Assembly (NCBI RefSeq): GCF_015326965.1
Contig: NZ_CP017659.1
Location: forward strand, 1,736,001 to 1,800,000
Length of the DNA: 64,000 nt
Direction of reading: 5' to 3'
Source: Paenibacillus sp. JZ16
Lineage (GTDB): Bacteria; Bacillota; Bacilli; Paenibacillales; Paenibacillaceae
A program made the position numbers and the translations under genes. Numbering within the stretch: position 1 is the stretch's first letter; the number at the start of each line of letters is the position of its first letter. Below the pieces are notes generated by a model. The model was not told the origin of the DNA and made no database searches. It worked only from the letters and a program-made list of their open reading frames with translations. Shown here piece after piece: positions 60,883 to 64,000 of this stretch.

Positions 60883-62988
60883 TTGACTCCAAACGATACA
60901 ACCATCTCGAATGAATCCGGAATTGCCAAACGGCTGTTCCGCTATGCCTTAACGGCCAAGGGCACCTTCATTACCGCCTTGATTCTGCTGGCCATCGGTG
61001 TTGCCGCAGAGCTTGCTGGGCCCTTCATCGCAAAAACGATGATCGACGAGCATATTCTGGGCATCGAGCGTCCCTATTATGAGACGACGCAAGCCCAAGG
61101 TGCTGCATCCTATAATGGAACCTATTATAAACGTGAGGATCGCTTTCAAGAAGGAGAAACGCGAGGACAGGAAGTACGCCTCGTCCAGGCTGGCCGCAGC
61201 TTCTATTTCATTGATGAGCCGGTAGCCCGAACGGAAGGAAACCGTTCCTTCCAGGATGGTGTTTTGACGATTTCCTATGCCTCGGAAGAATTGCAATATC
61301 CAGCCGTCAAATTAACCAAAGAACAGCTGTTTGAATTTTATAAACCCGAGCTGCCCAGCATTTACAAGCTAGTCGGCCTGTTCCTGATCTGTCTGCTGAT
61401 CTCCATGATTACGGTATTCGGCAGAACCTACTGGCTGCAATCGGCAGCCAACCGGGTCATTCAGAAGCTGCGTACCGATGTATATGCCCATATTCAGCGG
61501 CTGCCCGTCAACTTCTTTGATAATTTACCGGCGGGCAAAGTCGTTTCCCGGGTAACCAATGATACCGAAGCGGTAAAGGACCTGTTTGTTGCGGTATTAT
61601 CCAACTTCAGCTCTGGCGCCGTTTATATCACGGGTGTCTATGTTGCCTTGTTCCTTCTGGACGTTCGATTGGGCTTAATCAGTTTGTTTGTTATTCCAAT
61701 GCTGATTGTATGGACCATCCTGTACCGTAAATTCGCAACCAAATACAATACGGTCATCCGCTCCCGGCTGAGCGAGATCAACGCCATCATTAATGAATCC
61801 ATTCAGGGCATGGCCATCATTCGTGTATTCCGCCGCCAAAAAGCGACCCAAGAAGAGTTCGAGTCCCTGAATGCGGACTATATGGCCCATCAGAACAAAA
61901 TGCTCAATCTGAACTCCTTCACCACGCACAATCTGGTAAATGTGCTGCGTAACGTATCCTTTGTGGTCGTTCTTTGGTATTTCGGTTCGGCATCATTGAA
62001 CGGTGCCGGCATCGTATCGATCGGCGTCCTCTACGCCTTCGTTGATCTGCTTGGCCGCATGTTCCAGCCGATTACGGGCATGGTCAACCAGCTGGCCGCG
62101 CTCGATACCTCCATCGTCTCCGCCAAACGGGTATTCGAGCTGATGGATGAAACGGGCGAAAAAGTAACGGACGGCAGCATGCCGCGGTATTTAGGAAATG
62201 TGGAGTTTCAGAATGTCTCCTTCGCATACAAGAAAGACTATGTGCTAAAAGACATTACATTTGAAGCGAAGCAGGGCCAAACCGTGGCGCTTGTCGGTCA
62301 TACCGGCTCCGGCAAAAGTTCCATCATCAATCTGTTGTTCCGTTTCTATGACCCGCAGAAAGGCACGATTACCATTGATGGGCAGCCCGTTACCGATATT
62401 CCGAAGCAATGGCTCCGCAAGCATATGGGCATCGTGCTGCAAGACCCGTACCTGTTCACCGGCACGATTGCTTCGAATGTCAGCCTCGGTGATCCTGGGA
62501 TCACGCGGGAACAGGTGGAGCAGGCGCTTCGCGACGTAGGGGCCGACCGGCTGCTCGCTCATCTTCCGCAAGGCTTTGATGAGCCGGTTCTGGAGAAAGG
62601 CAGCACGCTGTCCGCCGGACAGCGCCAGTTAATCTCCTTTGCCCGTGCATTGGCGTTCAACCCGGCCATACTGATTCTCGACGAAGCCACCGCTAACATC
62701 GATACGGAGACGGAAGCCTTAATCCAGGAAGCTCTGGAGGTACTGAAGCGTGGGCGCACGACCTTTATCATCGCTCACCGCTTATCCACGATTCGCAGCG
62801 CCGATCAGATTTTGGTCCTTCACCGTGGAGAAATTGTGGAGCAGGGTTCCCATGACGAGTTGATGGCCCTGGGCGGAAGGTACTTTAAAATGTACCAGCT
62901 CCAGCAAGGCAGCACGGCTTCGATTGCAGAGACTAAGGAAACGGTACTTGCCACCTCCACCAGCAAGCTGGCCGGTGGCCATGTGTAG
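60883..62988 (+). CDS. bmrD: Heterodimeric ABC exporter subunit BmrD (YheH)
   Basis: A 701-residue partner of BmrC. Between the first two membrane helices lies a 95-residue extracytoplasmic insertion (about 55-150), as in YheH/BmrD. The ATPase has Walker A GHTGSGKSS near 472, a variant signature LSAGQRQLISFARAL and Walker B ILILDEATANIDTET with the catalytic Glu intact, so it carries the active site of the pair. TTG start directly after the bmrC stop, with CGAGGAGGTG 7 bases upstream. Exports drugs such as antibiotics and dyes in Bacillus. Confidence 0.93.
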   Translation: MTPNDTTISNESGIAKRLFRYALTAKGTFITALILLAIGVAAELAGPFIAKTMIDEHILGIERPYYETTQAQGAASYNGTYYKREDRFQEGETRGQEVRLVQAGRSFYFIDEPVARTEGNRSFQDGVLTISYASEELQYPAVKLTKEQLFEFYKPELPSIYKLVGLFLICLLISMITVFGRTYWLQSAANRVIQKLRTDVYAHIQRLPVNFFDNLPAGKVVSRVTNDTEAVKDLFVAVLSNFSSGAVYITGVYVALFLLDVRLGLISLFVIPMLIVWTILYRKFATKYNTVIRSRLSEINAIINESIQGMAIIRVFRRQKATQEEFESLNADYMAHQNKMLNLNSFTTHNLVNVLRNVSFVVVLWYFGSASLNGAGIVSIGVLYAFVDLLGRMFQPITGMVNQLAALDTSIVSAKRVFELMDETGEKVTDGSMPRYLGNVEFQNVSFAYKKDYVLKDITFEAKQGQTVALVGHTGSGKSSIINLLFRFYDPQKGTITIDGQPVTDIPKQWLRKHMGIVLQDPYLFTGTIASNVSLGDPGITREQVEQALRDVGADRLLAHLPQGFDEPVLEKGSTLSAGQRQLISFARALAFNPAILILDEATANIDTETEALIQEALEVLKRGRTTFIIAHRLSTIRSADQILVLHRGEIVEQGSHDELMALGGRYFKMYQLQQGSTASIAETKETVLATSTSKLAGGHV

Positions 62989-63024
62989 TAGTTCCAGCTG
63001 CGTTATAACATTGTAGGATTAAAC

Positions 63025-63078
63025 AAGAAGGCTGTCCCCTGTCGAATGTAACATTCGCTTGGGAACAGCCTTCTTTTT
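63025..63078 (+). terminator. Terminator of the bmrBCD-like operon
   Basis: AAGAAGGCTGT and ACAGCCTTCTT form a stem around an inner CGAATGT/ACATTCG hairpin, followed by TTTTT. Confidence 0.88.
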
Positions 63079-63109
63079 AACATGGTATGCTGGCAGTATA
63101 TTGCAAGAA

Positions 63110-64000
63110 TTACTTTGTCGAATCAAGAGTTCCCTCTGTAGCTTCTGCTTTGACCGTGATTTTGGTGTACTTGGAAGGCACGAGCACGTCATCGGAAGAT
63201 TTCGAGATGACTTGCGGGTACATTTTGTCCGGATCGGGTTGAAGAACTTTGTAGTGGATCACGGCTTCGGTATCGCTAACATAGTCGACCGACGTAATTT
63301 TAATGCCGTACCCCGGATTCGGTAGGTCTTCCTTGGTTACCGTAACTTTGTTCTGCGATTCATCCACCTTAACAACTTTTGTACTTACATCCGGTTCAGA
63401 TTGTCCCGGCTCCTGGGGTATCATGTTCTTCTGATGCTCCTCAATGAATCGGATCGAATGGTACGCAAGCTCTGCCGCTTCTATTCGCGTTAAATTCTTC
63501 GTTGGATGGAACTTGGCGTTAGCGTCGAGCTCAGCGATCTTGGTTAACAGCAGGAACTGCACCGCTCCCCGGCTCTCCTCTTTCATCAGATCCTCGTCGG
63601 CTACATGCAAATACATCATAACCACGGGATAATTCCCGGTCTTCTGAATCGCTTCCGAGAGCAATGTCGCGAACCCTTCACGCGTTATCGGCTCATTCCA
63701 TTTCATGTCTGCGGATACGGACAATCCGTTCTGAGCCGCTATATTCACAGCATCAGCAAACCAGGCATCCTTCGGCACACTGTCAAACGAACGGCCCGTA
63801 AAGTTCGGTTGTACCTTCAGGTCGGCGACATTCACAATCATCTGTACCGCCTGGGCGGTCGTTATTGTTTTGGCCGGAGCGAATTTGTCGGCGCTAACCC
63901 CTTGGATTATACCTTTCGCTTGCAGCTCCTTCACCATTTGTAAAGGCTTCCCCTCTTGAACATCCTGGAAAGCAGAGGCGGCGCCGGCACCGAGCAATGA
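63110..64000 (-). CDS. SLH-domain surface protein, 5' end cut by the window
   Basis: The C-terminal 296 residues of a protein whose start lies beyond the right edge. The first residues SLLGAGAASAFQD look like the end of a signal peptide, so little is missing. Two to three S-layer homology-type repeats are seen (FQDVQEGKPLQMVKELQAKG, FDSVPKDAWFADAVNIAAQNG, and an ITREGFATLL and LTRIEAAELAYH pair), which bind secondary cell-wall polymers. A C-terminal Val/Asp/Thr-rich domain of about 90 residues follows. Typical of Paenibacillus surface proteins. Function beyond anchoring unknown. Confidence 0.85.
   Translation of the reverse strand, partial: SLLGAGAASAFQDVQEGKPLQMVKELQAKGIIQGVSADKFAPAKTITTAQAVQMIVNVADLKVQPNFTGRSFDSVPKDAWFADAVNIAAQNGLSVSADMKWNEPITREGFATLLSEAIQKTGNYPVVMMYLHVADEDLMKEESRGAVQFLLLTKIAELDANAKFHPTKNLTRIEAAELAYHSIRFIEEHQKNMIPQEPGQSEPDVSTKVVKVDESQNKVTVTKEDLPNPGYGIKITSVDYVSDTEAVIHYKVLQPDPDKMYPQVISKSSDDVLVPSKYTKITVKAEATEGTLDSTK

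Noticed and set aside
1..64000. CRISPR arrays, insertion sequences, prophage genes, tRNA or rRNA genes.
   Set aside because: I saw no regularly spaced repeats, transposase or integrase motifs, phage structural genes or cloverleaf sequences with conserved tRNA motifs.

Overview
The window looks like a chromosomal segment of a spore-forming, low-to-mid GC Bacillota, most likely Paenibacillus or a close relative. The evidence is a GerA-type germinant-receptor operon, an SLH-domain surface protein, a bacillithiol-type YpdA reductase, a GlcT/RAT-controlled PTS, a BmrCD-type ABC exporter, odhAB, and A+G-rich Shine-Dalgarno sequences with frequent TTG and GTG starts. I see no rRNA, tRNA, CRISPR array, insertion sequence or prophage.

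Layout. 0-12 kb is housekeeping: trhO, a DUF1450 protein, a short-chain dehydrogenase, a beta-propeller lactonase, the 2-oxoglutarate dehydrogenase pair odhA-odhB, a DUF72 protein, a phosphoesterase, a LysE exporter and an APC permease. 12-16 kb is a germinant-receptor operon in the order B-A-C with ATGA overlaps. 16-19.5 kb is a PTS (antiterminator, EIIA, EIICB) with two GlcT-type RAT/terminator modules. 19.5-30 kb holds a large hybrid histidine kinase, a cupin with a disturbed 5' end, DivIVA-like and DksA-like proteins, an MFS exporter with an ArsR-type regulator, a Gfo/Idh/MocA oxidoreductase, a replication-terminator-protein (RTP) homologue, an acyltransferase and a general stress protein behind a textbook sigma-B-type promoter. 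30-35.4 kb has hrpB, gluQRS, a DUF1992 protein and a second SDR.

35.4-45.7 kb is the most distinctive region: a type VII secretion (T7SS/Ess) locus on the minus strand. It runs YukD-like, EssC/EccC ATPase, an unknown protein, two WXG100-like proteins, then a membrane-anchored protein kinase, a VWA protein and a PP2C phosphatase. The last three resemble a TerY-P signalling triad. The kinase has the EssB/YukC layout (kinase domain, one membrane segment, long tail) but keeps an HxDxxxxN catalytic loop. Two internal promoters of the form GTTTCA-N14-GGGTAA precede essC and esxA.

46-64 kb holds a PadR/DUF1700/DUF4097 operon, azoR, a DUF2087 gene with a repeat-rich control region, ypdA, and a five-gene operon that looks like a polyprenyl-phosphate-pentose glycosylation pathway (UbiA, HAD phosphatase, two EamA half-flippases, polytopic membrane protein). 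After that come an ABC exporter, Nudix and HesB-like proteins, a bmrBCD-type drug exporter with a leader peptide and attenuator, and the C-terminal part of an SLH protein cut by the window edge.

Best candidates for something undescribed: the T7SS locus with its kinase/VWA/PP2C module and sigma-B-like internal promoters; the RTP homologue, which suggests the chromosome terminus may be close; the polyprenyl-pentose operon lacking the DprE epimerases; and the bmrB-like attenuator.
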